The notes: generated from the sequence alone by a model not told the origin. A DNA stretch of 60,940 nucleotides from Firmicutes bacterium UBA3941 (GCA_002385665.1 DGDX01000006.1:1-60940); one strand, 5' to 3'; positions 1-9,420 are shown, counted from the first letter of the stretch. Made by a program: numbers and translations.

Positions 1-19
1 AGATGTGTATAAGAGACAG
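1..19 (+). other. Tn5/Nextera mosaic-end adapter remnant
   Basis: The first 19 bases equal the Tn5 mosaic end used in tagmentation libraries (AGATGTGTATAAGAGACAG). This is library sequence, not genomic DNA. Native sequence appears to begin at base 20. It marks a contig end. Confidence 0.96.
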
Positions 20-22
20 CTA

Positions 23-1390
23 CTATACATGGTGGGCTACACGGCTCCCGTCGATAGGCGGCTTACCCTTTCGTCCCTCTCTGTATATGGGGGCATATAT
101 CTTTGCGTCTCTTATTACACAACCGGCCTTACCACCATCCCTCATTATCTCGGAACACTTGCTGCAGGCAATACAGGATTTCTTTCTGTCCATTACGCCC
201 TTGGTCAAAATATCCTTGGCGAAATCGGGATATGCTAAGGATTGCCGACCAAATCCTGCTATTCTAAACCAGCCCTTTTGTATTCCACCGGAAGCGACAT
301 AGGGTGCGAATTCCCTGAGCCAGCTAAATCCGGTGGCCATTACCGTCATATCCGGGACACTTTTCTGAATTTGCCTGATTATGTCCAGCATCCTGGCTGT
401 ACCCACCAGTGGATGCTCGGGAGGTGTGTAATAACCCATATCATAGGGCCTGCCTACATGGGGATTGTAATAGGGGTTGCCCGTGCTGATATTGATGAGT
501 TCAATTCCCCTGTTATGTAGGATTTTAACTAATTTAATGGGCTCAGTTAGATCAGGGATTAAGAAGTCCTCCCGGTCTACGCCCCAGCCATAGGGATAGG
601 GCACAGAATCATAGGCATTGAGCCTCAGGGTAATATCCAACTGGTCCCCTAATTTATCCTTAATCTTATCTACAATATTCATTAAAAATCGGGTACGGTT
701 TTCAAAGCTGCCCCCGTACTCTCCTTCCCGGGTAAATGCGGACAGGAGTTCAGAGTTTAAATACCCATGACAAGCCTTTATGTCCACCGCATCAAAGCCT
801 ATCTCCCTGGCCATGCATGCAGCTTCTACAAATTTATCCTCCAGTTTCTTTAATTCGTCATCAGTTATCAGCGGATAATCCTCCGGTAGATTGCGGCCCA
901 GATAAGGATTTCGGGTAGCAATTATCGGGGCAGGCTTGCCCTCCGGCTTACTGTAACGGCCTGAATGGGTGAGCTGCACTACGGTATATGGCTTATAACC
1001 CTGACCATATTCTTGCTGAGCTGCCTCTATGGAGCGATCAAGGAGCCTTTTTAGCTCGTCCTTGTTTTCCTCACAAATATAGAGTTGCCTTGGATTGGCC
1101 CTACCCTCTTCTACTACTGCGGTAGCCTCAAACCACAACAATCCAGCCCCACCCCTGGCAAATCTTTCATATCGCCTGTAGGTGAGGTCACTGGGTCCAC
1201 CCTGGGCTGTCCCATCGCAGCCTTCCATGGGATGTATGCCTATAGAATTCGGTATGGTTGCTCCCTTCATGAAGATTGGGCTTTTTAATGGTCCCAGATC
1301 TTCCAGTATAGGAAGCTCAATCCCGAACTTGTCAATATCCGCTCTTATCTCATCTAAAGAACGGTACTTGAATTTTTCATGGACTGTCAT
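23..1390 (-). CDS. NADH:flavin oxidoreductase, Old Yellow Enzyme type, single TIM-barrel form
   Basis: A 455-residue FMN-dependent ene-reductase-type protein. The TIM barrel contains the family signature EYGGSFENRTRF near the middle, preceded by the active-site region KACHGYLNSELL. Near the C-terminus the cysteines C-x2-C-x2-C-x11-C (CIACSKCSEIMRDGGKAGC) look like a 4Fe-4S site, as in the 2,4-dienoyl-CoA reductase / BaiCD branch. Those relatives are usually about 650 residues with an extra FAD/NAD domain, and this one stops after the cluster. I chose the start at 1390 because GGAGGAATAAT precedes that ATG; a longer in-frame start upstream lacks a comparable site. The stop (TAG) lies at 23-25, four bases inside the adapter, so it is native. 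It follows the HEAT-repeat gene by 54 bases in the same direction, probably as one operon from the promoter near 1900. The substrate cannot be told from sequence. Confidence 0.9.
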   Translation of the reverse strand: MTVHEKFKYRSLDEIRADIDKFGIELPILEDLGPLKSPIFMKGATIPNSIGIHPMEGCDGTAQGGPSDLTYRRYERFARGGAGLLWFEATAVVEEGRANPRQLYICEENKDELKRLLDRSIEAAQQEYGQGYKPYTVVQLTHSGRYSKPEGKPAPIIATRNPYLGRNLPEDYPLITDDELKKLEDKFVEAACMAREIGFDAVDIKACHGYLNSELLSAFTREGEYGGSFENRTRFLMNIVDKIKDKLGDQLDITLRLNAYDSVPYPYGWGVDREDFLIPDLTEPIKLVKILHNRGIELINISTGNPYYNPHVGRPYDMGYYTPPEHPLVGTARMLDIIRQIQKSVPDMTVMATGFSWLREFAPYVASGGIQKGWFRIAGFGRQSLAYPDFAKDILTKGVMDRKKSCIACSKCSEIMRDGGKAGCVIRDAKIYAPIYREGRKGKPPIDGSRVAHHV

Positions 1391-1444
1391 ATTATTCCTC
1401 CGTAATATTTTTACCGCCCCCTCCAACCCCGGATTTTTAGTACT

Positions 1445-1789
1445 CTAATCCTTCTTTGCCAAAGCCTCGTTGACTTTCGCAAGTGCTTCGTTAGCAGCTT
1501 CCCTTACACTTTCGTCCTCATCATCCTTGTAGAGCTTTTTTAGGAACTCCACGGTCCTTTCAGCACCGGATTCACCCATTGCCTGGGCAGCAAGCCTGCG
1601 GAATTCGGGATTAGGATGACGAACATAAAAAGTAAGGTGGGTCACTGCATCATGATCACCGCTTTTTGCAAGAGCCTTAAAGGCAGCTTCACGGAATTCC
1701 GCGTTGTTCCCATTTATTACTTTCTCCAGTTTTGCAATTTTACCTTTTTGTGCCCATTTTTCAATTTTTTTAAGAGAAGGTCCAAACAT
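1445..1789 (-). CDS. HEAT-repeat (PBS lyase-like) small protein
   Basis: A soluble 114-residue protein made of about three HEAT-like helical repeats. The repeats read as alternating helices with conserved Ala, Asp/Glu and Arg, for example EFRRLAAQAMGESG and SVREAANEALAKV. HEAT repeats are protein-interaction scaffolds, so no catalytic role is implied. The ATG is preceded by GGGAGTGG about six bases upstream. It is the first gene of the apparent operon with the flavin oxidoreductase, which may be its partner; that is inference from position only. Confidence 0.8.
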   Translation of the reverse strand: MFGPSLKKIEKWAQKGKIAKLEKVINGNNAEFREAAFKALAKSGDHDAVTHLTFYVRHPNPEFRRLAAQAMGESGAERTVEFLKKLYKDDEDESVREAANEALAKVNEALAKKD

Positions 1790-1895
1790 TTATATCCACT
1801 CCCAATATTATATTAATAGCTATGAAAGCTTAAAAAAATCTATATAAACGAAATGAAGAGGGCGGCTATTTATCGTTTATAATTACCGTATATTA

Positions 1896-1924
1896 ATCTT
1901 ATCTTTTATATTTATTTGAGTCAA
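1896..1924 (-). promoter_or_regulatory. Sigma-A type promoter for the HEAT/flavin oxidoreductase operon
   Basis: On the minus strand TTGACT (1919-1924) and TAAGAT (1896-1901) are separated by exactly 17 bases. They lie about 105 bases upstream of the HEAT-repeat start codon. The rest of 1790-2143 is AT-rich intergenic DNA between divergent genes, in which I see no other feature. Confidence 0.6.
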
Positions 1925-2143
1925 GGAAAATGCCTTAACCAAAATGTATTATGACATCCTAACCCTAATATATAATGCCCTCATTAAGGATCCAGTATTT
2001 ACTGTACATCCTGATTATTTTTATTAACCCAATGTGGATTTGGAAAACTTCTACCTTTTCCGTATTATTATCAGGTTTGTGATTTAAAATTGCGTCTACG
2101 GGTAAGTATTAAGAAGATAGAAAAATAGGAAGGTGATTTGTTT

Positions 2144-2518
2144 ATGGATGTATTTGGAACCCTTATTCAAACCGGAGACTGGAAAGGCGAAAAACATGTA
2201 CCTATTATTCATTGCCCTGAGAAAGTAAAAGCTGGAGAAAACTTCGAGTTAAAAGTCACCCTTGGAGATGCCATCGGCCATCCCAATACCTTGGAACACT
2301 ATATCTCATGGTTTAAGGTGTACTATCAAGCAGATGGAGCCAAATTCCCCATTGAGCTAGCCTCCTTTGACTTCGGTGCCCATGGCGAAAGCGATGTATT
2401 CACCGACTATCAAGGCACTATTACCGTTAAACTCCCCAAAAGCGGCACTATCTACGCTCTCAGCTATTGCAATATTCATGGCCTTTGGGGCAACAAGGAA
2501 GATGTAGTAGTAGAATAA
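2144..2518 (+). CDS. Superoxide reductase (class II, neelaredoxin type)
   Basis: A 124-residue iron protein that reduces superoxide to hydrogen peroxide in the cytoplasm of anaerobes. All five ligands of the Fe(His)4(Cys) centre are visible: His18 in GEKHVP, His46, His52 in NTLEHYISWF, then Cys109 and His112 in SYCNIHGLWG. The catalytic Glu16-Lys17 pair is present. There is no N-terminal desulforedoxin domain, so this is the neelaredoxin class rather than desulfoferrodoxin. ATG 2144 is preferred over the in-frame TTG at 2138 because AGGAAGGTG sits eight bases before the ATG but directly against the TTG. It is a single plus-strand gene ended by the hairpin at 2836-2873. Confidence 0.95.
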   Translation: MDVFGTLIQTGDWKGEKHVPIIHCPEKVKAGENFELKVTLGDAIGHPNTLEHYISWFKVYYQADGAKFPIELASFDFGAHGESDVFTDYQGTITVKLPKSGTIYALSYCNIHGLWGNKEDVVVE

Positions 2519-2530
2519 CGTAACATGTCA

Positions 2531-2569
2531 TGCTTGCTAAACATATGTCAGTAATGGCTATTGAGCGCT
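2531..2569 (+). repeat. Dispersed intergenic repeat, copy A
   Basis: The core AACATATGTCAGTAATGG followed by CTATTGA is shared with copies at 26966-26999 (minus) and 50643-50683 (plus). Aligned over 34 bases it differs from the 50643 copy at six positions. It starts 12 bases after the superoxide reductase stop codon. Confidence 0.7.
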
Positions 2570-2703
2570 ATGTTATACCCTATAGGAGAGGATGGTTTAT
2601 TCTGGAAGTTTCCAAATTAAATCGGGAAGCTGCCTCCACAAATCCATCCTCCCTAGAAACAGTACCAATATATCAAGTTGCATAACATATAGCTAAACGA
2701 AAT

Positions 2704-2791
2704 AGCTAACATAGCAATAATCATAATGGGTTATTGAACGCTCCTTCCGACATCCGCTTATCAATAGCCCATTACCTATGTTATCAGTAGC
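2704..2791. repeat. Palindrome built from two inverted copies of the dispersed repeat
   Basis: TAATGGGTTATTGA (2724-2737) pairs with TCAATAGCCCATTA (2761-2774) in a 14-base stem with one G-U. The flanks AACATAG and CTATGTT extend the symmetry. Each arm resembles the 34-base repeat at 2531. Between 2570 and 2703 further self-complementary pieces occur (GAGAGGATGG with CCATCCTCC, and GCTATGTTAT with ATAACATATAGC), so 2531-2791 may be one composite element. Confidence 0.6.
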
Positions 2792-2835
2792 TTTTGAACT
2801 ATCACAAGAGATTAGATTAAACCTTATATCCAAAA

Positions 2836-2873
2836 AAGGAAAGATTGCATAGGGGTCTATGCAATCTTTCCTT
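2836..2873. terminator. Bidirectional rho-independent terminator
   Basis: A perfect 17-base stem (2836-2852 with 2857-2873) with a four-base loop. The minus-strand exit has a run of six T. It separates the convergent superoxide reductase and lemA/DUF2207 transcripts. Confidence 0.9.
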
Positions 2874-2911
2874 GCTTTTCACTATTTCAATGGAATGGCA
2901 CTCTTTTTCTT

Positions 2912-3460
2912 TTAAAACTGGACCCTGGGGGCTACCCTATCCCCTTCATCAGCCCTGAAGAAGACCTCTTCACTAAAGCCAAATAAGCCTGCAACTATAT
3001 TGTTTGGGAAGGTCTGAATTCTGGTGTTAAACTTCAGGACCGTATCGTTGTAGAACTGCCTTGAATACCTTATCTTTTCTTCAATATCTCTAAGATCATT
3101 TTGCAGGCTCAGGAAATTGGTATTAGCCTTAAGCTCCGGATAGGCCTCTACCACCACCATAAGCCTGTTAAGAGCCTGGGACAGCATATCATTGGCTTCC
3201 ATGCTCTCCTCCGGGGTATTGGCATTTAAAACCCCGCTCCTGGCTTTTACAACTTGGTCGAAGGTTTCCTTCTCATGGCTGGCATAGCCCTTTACGGTCT
3301 CCACCAGGTTGGGAATAAGATCCGCCCTGTTCTTTAGCTGCACATCAATTTGAGCCCATGCGTTTCTAACCCTGTTTCGAAGGTTAACGAATCCATTGTA
3401 GGCCGATATGCCGTATAATACTAAAAGGACTACCACCCCTGCAATAATATAACCTAACAT
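2912..3460 (-). CDS. lemA: LemA family membrane-anchored protein
   Basis: A 182-residue LemA protein. Residues 1-18 form an N-terminal membrane anchor (IIAGVVVLLVLYGISAY). A conserved helical region follows, including NRVRNAWAQIDVQLKNRADL, then YSRQFYND near residue 135. LemA proteins are four-helix, coiled-coil-rich proteins of unknown biochemical role. AGGAGGATTATT precedes the ATG. It lies 36 bases downstream of a DUF2207 gene, a pairing seen in many Bacillota, so the two probably act together at the membrane. Confidence 0.93.
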   Translation of the reverse strand: MLGYIIAGVVVLLVLYGISAYNGFVNLRNRVRNAWAQIDVQLKNRADLIPNLVETVKGYASHEKETFDQVVKARSGVLNANTPEESMEANDMLSQALNRLMVVVEAYPELKANTNFLSLQNDLRDIEEKIRYSRQFYNDTVLKFNTRIQTFPNNIVAGLFGFSEEVFFRADEGDRVAPRVQF

Positions 3461-3496
3461 AATAATCCTCCTTTATGGTCTTTAATTTGATATTCC

Positions 3497-5521
3497 TTAG
3501 AAGGCGCCGCCGCCACCGCCGCCACCGCCACCTCCGGAGCTACCCCCGCTAAATCCACCGCCCATACCACTTCCCGAGGAGCTGGGCGATGCTGCTACCG
3601 CTGCCGTACTTACGGCGTTGTTTATGGCAGTGGTTGTGCTGTTGAGCATGCTGTTGATGATAATAAAGTTGGCCAGAGCCCTATGTCCACCCATATAGGT
3701 TAGGTTCGGATCCATAAGCTCTGCTTCACTGAATACCTTTGGCAATTGATCTATAACCTCTTTGGCAACCCCAAGGGAAATGGCATAGACAAGATAATGC
3801 TCCCAAATCACGATGGAAGGGATCTCTGCCCTATCCATGTTGGAAAAATGGAGTAAGAACTTTTTGAAGGCCTTCCACATAGCCACCTGCTCTACACCGT
3901 ACCTGGTCCACTTCCTAATACCTGAAACTATCAGCATGGCAATCAGGGTAACAAATCCCATTCCGGCCATTAGAGCCCCCATAGGTGCCTTGAGTAATAT
4001 AAGCGATGCGACACCGGCCACCAAAAGAAACAGGCCTATCAGGGCATATACCCCACTGCCCTTTAGATCGTTTTTCATGAAAAACCCTTGTCTTTCACCC
4101 TGTCTTTTTACCATGCTCTTGAAGGTTTCATAGTCCCTCTGAAACTCCAGGGCTCTGGACTTCCTTTTTAGGATATCCTTTAAATCATCCAGGATAAGGC
4201 TTCCACCAGTACCCAGCCTGTGGAGAAACCAGGATATCAAAAAATCCTCATGGGGATAAAGGCCATCCAAACTGACACCGTCTATTAAAGAAATCATGTA
4301 TTTCTCCTGGATGCGCTTAAAGACCAATCCCTTCTCGGTTTCAATCCTCCTGATGGTAATCTTTTTCTTTCTCACCAGATCCATAATGGTAGCCATTATA
4401 TCCTTGGAATCTGTATTTCCCTTGGTAAGAAGATAGGTCATAACGGCAGGAGTGTAATCCCCCGGAAGCTCCCTGTAGTAATCACCCTGAAATTCTGGCT
4501 TAAGGTCTCTGGAATATCTGTAGATAAACCTAATCAGCCCGTAAATACCTCCGAGTATGGCCATAACGAAGCCGGGCAGTAAAGTGTCCCTGATCCTCTT
4601 TAGTCTTGCTTCCCTGGCAGCCCTTTCCTTTTCCGCCTCTTCCAGTCTTTTTAGCTCCTCCCTGGCCCGTTCCCTCTCAGCGTTGGCCTCATCCGCCAAC
4701 CTCTTCTCGTTTTCCAGGATCTGGGGTAATTTTTCTTCATTGTATACCCTGGTGGAATCGGGAATAAGCCCAGGCGGGAATATGGCCAGGGTCTCTATAA
4801 AGGTATTGGGCATTACCTCGGAGACAACAAAGGAAAAGGTACGCTCATCGGTAATCTCCGATACTCCTGTTAAGGGACCATGGGCGAAGACTCTTAACTC
4901 TTCCTTTTTAGCACCCTCGGGAATCGTAATGATGATGTTCACATCATTTAAGAGAACATCCCAATTCATATCGATGACCTTGCGGTTGAATACCCCAATG
5001 TCATTGTATCTTTCGGCTACGTTAAGGAGTATATAGTCGAATACGAAGGTCTTTTCCTCATAGCTGGATTTTTCATAGACCTTGAACTTGGCGATATTAT
5101 CTTCATAGGTGAGTTCATAGACATCCTGTCCCTCACCCCGTGATTGCTGAAACTGTCTCAATCCGCCACCATCTTCTACGTATACAGCTATCCCTTCAAT
5201 GCCGTCCGTGGCGTCAAAGTCTATATCTCTTAAAATACCGTTATAGTCTCCATTAAAATCATAAGTGATTCTTTCTCTAACATGGGCATCTCCGTTCGGC
5301 TTAATATCTATAGCCATATGATAGTGACTAATATTATAGCTCCTATTGTCTGCCTTTGACATTATGGGTGGCAGCACAATAGATAAGGCTATAAGCCCAC
5401 AGAGCAGAATAAGTGGTATAATCCTCTTCTTATATATAGCCCTTACCCCCTTTACAAAGCTATTAGCTCTTACTCTCTGATCATTGGCTTGCTTTAAATA
5501 TTTCCTATATAATCCTTCCAC
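3497..5521 (-). CDS. DUF2207 family membrane protein with Gly-rich tail
   Basis: A 674-residue membrane protein. It has an N-terminal hydrophobic segment (about residues 35-52), an extracytoplasmic DUF2207 beta-rich domain, a charged Glu/Arg-rich helix around 270-310, a membrane segment around 315-335, a cytoplasmic region, and two closely spaced membrane segments around 495-535. The C-terminus is low complexity (SGGSSGGGGGGGGGGAF), encoded by a GCC/ACC-rich tract at 3499-3535. This architecture is typical of the LemA-partner protein. The biochemical function is unknown. The start is taken as GTG 5521; the ribosome binding site there is weak, so the N-terminus is uncertain. The 5522-5890 gap holds AT-rich DNA and the terminator at 5820. 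Confidence 0.88.
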   Translation of the reverse strand: MEGLYRKYLKQANDQRVRANSFVKGVRAIYKKRIIPLILLCGLIALSIVLPPIMSKADNRSYNISHYHMAIDIKPNGDAHVRERITYDFNGDYNGILRDIDFDATDGIEGIAVYVEDGGGLRQFQQSRGEGQDVYELTYEDNIAKFKVYEKSSYEEKTFVFDYILLNVAERYNDIGVFNRKVIDMNWDVLLNDVNIIITIPEGAKKEELRVFAHGPLTGVSEITDERTFSFVVSEVMPNTFIETLAIFPPGLIPDSTRVYNEEKLPQILENEKRLADEANAERERAREELKRLEEAEKERAAREARLKRIRDTLLPGFVMAILGGIYGLIRFIYRYSRDLKPEFQGDYYRELPGDYTPAVMTYLLTKGNTDSKDIMATIMDLVRKKKITIRRIETEKGLVFKRIQEKYMISLIDGVSLDGLYPHEDFLISWFLHRLGTGGSLILDDLKDILKRKSRALEFQRDYETFKSMVKRQGERQGFFMKNDLKGSGVYALIGLFLLVAGVASLILLKAPMGALMAGMGFVTLIAMLIVSGIRKWTRYGVEQVAMWKAFKKFLLHFSNMDRAEIPSIVIWEHYLVYAISLGVAKEVIDQLPKVFSEAELMDPNLTYMGGHRALANFIIINSMLNSTTTAINNAVSTAAVAASPSSSGSGMGGGFSGGSSGGGGGGGGGGAF

Positions 5522-5819
5522 CTCATTGTAAATGTATGGTCAAATTGCTGAAAAAATTAACTGGTCAGTTGTATTTAAAAATTTAAAATTGTTGGTATTA
5601 TACTCTGACTAAACGTATTATGCTGGTTAGGCATATGTCAATTTATATCCTTATTCTACCACAAATATGGTTGTTAAAACTGTTAATTCTCGTCCAATTG
5701 AAAATTTATATAAATAAAATATATTCCATCTAGTATTGCATGTTTATTGACACCGGATATTAATATGGCCTGAAGGATATTTATTAAATCACATGAGGGA
5801 CCCTTTGGTATATAAAGAA

Positions 5820-5867
5820 CCCGGACAGAGGAAAAGCCCACCTGTGTGGGCCTTTCCTCTATCCGGG
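5820..5867 (-). terminator. Rho-independent terminator after ykuS
   Basis: A long stem: CCCGGA (5820-5825) with TCCGGG (5862-5867), continued by AGAGGAAA/TTTCCTCT and GCCCAC/GTGGGC around a short loop. The following minus-strand T-tract is modest. It follows the stop codon of the UPF0180 gene. Confidence 0.8.
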
Positions 5868-5890
5868 TGAATCACAATTAAATTAATTTC

Positions 5891-6148
5891 TTATTGAATC
5901 CGCTGCTCTATTGCGACCTTAATATCTTCAGGGGTCATACCCCTGGCCTCAATAAAGGGCCTATTGGTGTTTGTGGTTTGAATACCCATTATATTTTCAT
6001 CAATTCCTGTGAGTACGACTGCATCAAAGCCATCTAAGAAATCCTTATTGGCCTTTTGTCTGCTGCTAAATTCGCTGACCCTGTATCCAGATTCCTCAAG
6101 ATATCTGATGACAGGTCCCAGCCCCTCCTGTACAGCTATATGTTTCAT
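5891..6148 (-). CDS. UPF0180 family protein (YkuS-like)
   Basis: A small 85-residue cytoplasmic protein of the YkuS/UPF0180 family. It has the typical alternating pattern with GFDAVVLTGIDENIMGIQTT, matching the family motif (V)VTGxDxNxMGIQ. The molecular function is unknown. AAGGAGG lies eight bases before the ATG at 6148; an in-frame TTG two codons earlier is too close to it. It lies 89 bases downstream of gcvPB and may be the last gene of that transcript, ended by the hairpin at 5820. Confidence 0.9.
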   Translation of the reverse strand: MKHIAVQEGLGPVIRYLEESGYRVSEFSSRQKANKDFLDGFDAVVLTGIDENIMGIQTTNTNRPFIEARGMTPEDIKVAIEQRIQ

Positions 6149-6237
6149 AGGCAAAACCTCCTTATTACCTATTGTCTCACCATAGAAACCTAATTATCCG
6201 TATCGGATATTCAAAGGAGGGTGGAATAATTTGCTCT

Positions 6238-7692
6238 CTACTCATGGGGATACCAACGAAGCTTAGGATTCCGGGCTGCCCTGGTCTCATCCAACCTCCC
6301 GATAGGGGCATTGTGAGGCGCGCTCTTGGCCATTTCCGTATCCTGTTCTACCTCCTGGGCTATCTTAATCATAGCCTCGATAAATTCATCCAGGGTTTCC
6401 TTGCTCTCCGTCTCGGTGGGTTCAATCATCAGGGCCTCTTTCACGATAAGAGGGAAGTAGGTGGTAGGGGGATGGAATCCAAAGTCTATAAGCCGTTTGG
6501 ATATGTCCATGGCCGATACTCCCTTCTCCTTTTGCCTTTGAGCGGATAAGACGAACTCGTGCATGCATGTACGATCATAGCTAAGCTCATAATAGGGCTT
6601 GAGTTTTTCCATGATATAGTTAGCATTTAATACGGCCGTCTCCGATACCTTGCGAAGCCCCGCTGCTCCCATGCTCAGGATATAGGCATAGGCCTTTAAG
6701 TATACCCCAAAATTACCGTAAAAGGATCTCACCCTGCCGATGGACAGGGGTCTGTCCTGGTCAAGATAGTATTCATCGCCATCAAATTGTACCAAGGGGC
6801 AGGGCAGAAAGGGTACCAGCTTTTCAACAACCCCCACAGGGCCTGATCCCGGACCTCCACCACCATGGGGAGTGCTGAAGGTCTTATGAAGGTTCAAATG
6901 CACCACATCAAAACCCATATCTCCCGGACGGGTTATACCCATAATAGCGTTGGCATTGGCTCCGTCATAGTATAATAGGCCGCCGGCATCGTGGACAATC
7001 CTGGCAATTTCTACGATATCCTCCTCAAACAGACCCAATGTATTGGGGTTGGTCAGCATCAATCCAGCCGTTTCATGGTCGACCATCTCCCTTAAGGCGT
7101 CCACATCAACGCCTCCACGATCATTGGAGGGCACCTCCACTACCTCAAACCCAGCCATGGCAGCCGATGAGGGATTCGTGCCATGGGCGCTGTCGGGGAT
7201 GAGTATCTTATACCTTTGTCCTTCACCATTGTTCTTGTGGTATGCCTTGATAATCATCATCCCGGTAAGTTCTCCGTGGGAGCCTGCAGCAGGCTGCAGG
7301 GTGACCCCCGCCATACCTGTGATTTCGCATAGCATGGCATTTAGCTCATATATCAGCTTCAGGCATCCCTGTACGGTTTCCTGGGGCTGGTATGGGTGGA
7401 CCGCTGATAAGCCCTCCAGCCTGGAAATATCCTCGTTGATCTTTGGATTATATTTCATGGTACAGGATCCCAGGGGATAAAAGCCCACATCAACTCCATG
7501 GTTAAGCCTGGATATACCGGTATAGTATCTGACTACTTCAGGCTCGCTAACCTCCGGAAGTTGTGCATCCTGATCCCGCAATAACTCTTTAGGAATAAGT
7601 TCTTCAATATCCCTTTCGCCTACATCCAGCTCCGGCAGGGAATAGCCCTTCTTGCCAACTGTACTAAGTTCAAATATCAGCTTTCTATCCAT
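6238..7692 (-). CDS. gcvPB: Glycine dehydrogenase (decarboxylating) subunit 2
   Basis: A 484-residue P-protein beta subunit of the glycine cleavage system. The PLP-lysine region [19 protein letters not shown] lies around residue 270, and the [10 protein letters not shown] motif precedes it. Together with GcvPA it decarboxylates glycine and transfers the aminomethyl group to lipoyl-GcvH. Length is normal for the split form found in Bacillota. The start codon overlaps the end of gcvPA by eight bases, implying translational coupling. Confidence 0.97.
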   Translation of the reverse strand: MDRKLIFELSTVGKKGYSLPELDVGERDIEELIPKELLRDQDAQLPEVSEPEVVRYYTGISRLNHGVDVGFYPLGSCTMKYNPKINEDISRLEGLSAVHPYQPQETVQGCLKLIYELNAMLCEITGMAGVTLQPAAGSHGELTGMMIIKAYHKNNGEGQRYKILIPDSAHGTNPSSAAMAGFEVVEVPSNDRGGVDVDALREMVDHETAGLMLTNPNTLGLFEEDIVEIARIVHDAGGLLYYDGANANAIMGITRPGDMGFDVVHLNLHKTFSTPHGGGGPGSGPVGVVEKLVPFLPCPLVQFDGDEYYLDQDRPLSIGRVRSFYGNFGVYLKAYAYILSMGAAGLRKVSETAVLNANYIMEKLKPYYELSYDRTCMHEFVLSAQRQKEKGVSAMDISKRLIDFGFHPPTTYFPLIVKEALMIEPTETESKETLDEFIEAMIKIAQEVEQDTEMAKSAPHNAPIGRLDETRAARNPKLRWYPHE

Positions 7693-9034
7693 TCGCTATT
7701 TCACCCACCCCTTCAACTAAAGCGTCCATTTCCTCCCGGGTCCTCTTCTCCGTCACAGCTACCAGCCATCCTCCATCCAGTTCCGGATAAGCACTTTCCA
7801 GTAAATATCCCCCTATAATGCCCTTATCCAATAGACAGGCATTTAGCTTTTGGATAGGGATGGTGCTCCTTACAGCAAACTCCTTAAAAAAGGGACCGTT
7901 AAACACCGGGGTAAATAAACCCGTATCAATTAGCCTGTTATACAGGTAGTGGGATTTCTGCAGGGATTGATAGGCGACTTCCTTCAAGCCCTCCTTCCCC
8001 ATGAGGGAAAGGTATACTGTCGCTATGAGGGCGTTTAACGCCTGGTTGGTGCAGATATTGGAGGTAGCCTTTTCTCTTCTTATATGTTGCTCCCTGGTCT
8101 GCAAAGTCAGAACGAATCCCCGGTTACCATCCCTGTCTATGGTTTCGCCTACCACCCTCCCGGGCATCCTTCTCATGAGCTTCCTGGTGGTAGCGAAAAA
8201 TCCCAGGTATGGGCCCCCAAAGCTTAAGGGATTCCCCAAGGATTGTCCTTCTCCCACCACTATATCCGCTCCCGCTTCTCCCGGGGATTTTAGAATAGCA
8301 AGGGATATAGGATCTACGCAGGCGATTAGCAAAGACTTGTTATCATGGGCCAGACGGGCTATTGGCTCTATATCCTCTATGATCCCAAAAAAGTTGGGAG
8401 ATTGGACGACAACAGCCGCGACCTCATCGTTCAGGCACTCTTCCAAGGCCTCCAAGTCTATCATCCCGTCCTTATATCCTGCCTCTATTAAAGTGATATC
8501 TTGAAATTTTGCATAGGTAGCCGCAGTCTCCCTATACTCGGGGTGTAGACTCCTGGCAACTACCACCTTGTTCCTCCTGGTAGCCTGGCATGCCATCAGG
8601 ATGGATTCGGCCACGGCTGTAGCACCGTCGTATAATGAGGCGTTGGATACATCCATATCCGTTAGCTCACATATCATGGTTTGGTACTCAAATATAGCCC
8701 TCAAGGTACCCTGGCTTATTTCAGGTTGATAAGGGGTATAGGATGTATAGAATTCTGCTCTTGAGATGATGTGGTCTATAGCTGAGGGTATGTAGTGATC
8801 ATAGGCTCCTGCCCCTAAAAAGCAAGCATACCCATTGGCATGCTTGTTGGAAGAAGCTATCTTGCGCATATGGCGTAAAAGCTCCACCTCAGCCATGGGC
8901 CCATCTATGGCCAGCTCCCCGGTTAGTCTGACGCTCTCAGGGATATCCCCAAATAACTCTTCAATTGAAGTATATCCTATCTCCTTTAGCATGTCCTCCC
9001 GTTGCTTATCTGTGTTGGGGATGTACCTGGACAT
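7685..9034 (-). CDS. gcvPA: Glycine dehydrogenase (decarboxylating) subunit 1
   Basis: A 449-residue alpha subunit of the heterotetrameric P-protein. It has the N-terminal motif [16 protein letters not shown], the fold-type I region [10 protein letters not shown], and [18 protein letters not shown], a landmark of GcvPA. It is catalytically paired with GcvPB downstream. Two consecutive ATGs (9037, 9034) follow AGGAGG. The second has the better seven-base spacing, while the first overlaps the gcvH stop codon by one base. It is the third gene of gcvT-gcvH-gcvPA-gcvPB. Confidence 0.97.
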   Translation of the reverse strand: MSRYIPNTDKQREDMLKEIGYTSIEELFGDIPESVRLTGELAIDGPMAEVELLRHMRKIASSNKHANGYACFLGAGAYDHYIPSAIDHIISRAEFYTSYTPYQPEISQGTLRAIFEYQTMICELTDMDVSNASLYDGATAVAESILMACQATRRNKVVVARSLHPEYRETAATYAKFQDITLIEAGYKDGMIDLEALEECLNDEVAAVVVQSPNFFGIIEDIEPIARLAHDNKSLLIACVDPISLAILKSPGEAGADIVVGEGQSLGNPLSFGGPYLGFFATTRKLMRRMPGRVVGETIDRDGNRGFVLTLQTREQHIRREKATSNICTNQALNALIATVYLSLMGKEGLKEVAYQSLQKSHYLYNRLIDTGLFTPVFNGPFFKEFAVRSTIPIQKLNACLLDKGIIGGYLLESAYPELDGGWLVAVTEKRTREEMDALVEGVGEIANG

Positions 9035-9036
9035 CA

Positions 9037-9420
9037 TTAAGCCTCCTCTTCGCAATATTTCTCATATTCATCGGCATCCATAAGATCATCCAATTCACCG
9101 GTATCATTCACCTCGATAATCGCTATCCAGGATTCATAAGGTTCCTCATTTACAAGTTCAGGGCTGCCTTCCAATTCTTCATTAACTTCTACCACTGTTC
9201 CCGAGACAGGTGCATAGATGTCGGAAGCTGCCTTGACGGACTCAATGGACCCCAGGATATCGTCAACTTCCACATCCGTACCCACTTCAGGTAGCTCGAT
9301 AAACACTATGTCTCCCAGTTCGTCCTGAGCAAAATCGGTTATACCTATGTAAGCCCTGTTTCCTTCCATCCTTACCCATTCATGCCCCTTGGCATACTTT
9401 AATCCCTCTATTACCTTCAT
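9037..9420 (-). CDS. gcvH: Glycine cleavage system H protein
   Basis: A 127-residue lipoyl carrier that shuttles the aminomethyl intermediate between P-, T- and L-proteins. The lipoylation site is Lys63 in GSIESVKAAS. The fold-typical KGHEWVR and DELGDIVFIELPEVG are present. AAAGGAGGAAAGGATA directly precedes the ATG at 9420, so longer upstream in-frame starts are rejected. No dihydrolipoamide dehydrogenase or lipoate ligase gene is in this operon. Confidence 0.97.
   Translation of the reverse strand: MKVIEGLKYAKGHEWVRMEGNRAYIGITDFAQDELGDIVFIELPEVGTDVEVDDILGSIESVKAASDIYAPVSGTVVEVNEELEGSPELVNEEPYESWIAIIEVNDTGELDDLMDADEYEKYCEEEA

Noticed and set aside
4557..5036. Long plus-strand open frame opposite the DUF2207 gene
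   Set aside because: Antisense shadow: the opposite strand encodes a well-supported family protein, and this frame has no ribosome binding site or domain.
5610..5645. Degenerate copy of the dispersed repeat (TGCTGGTTAGGCATATGTCA)
   Set aside because: Only about 16 of 22 positions match and the conserved GTAATGGCTATTGA block is missing.
5600..5645. Minus-strand TTGACA near 5642 as the promoter of the DUF2207-lemA pair
   Set aside because: The best -10 (TAATAC) is only 15 bases away. Possible but not supported enough to list.
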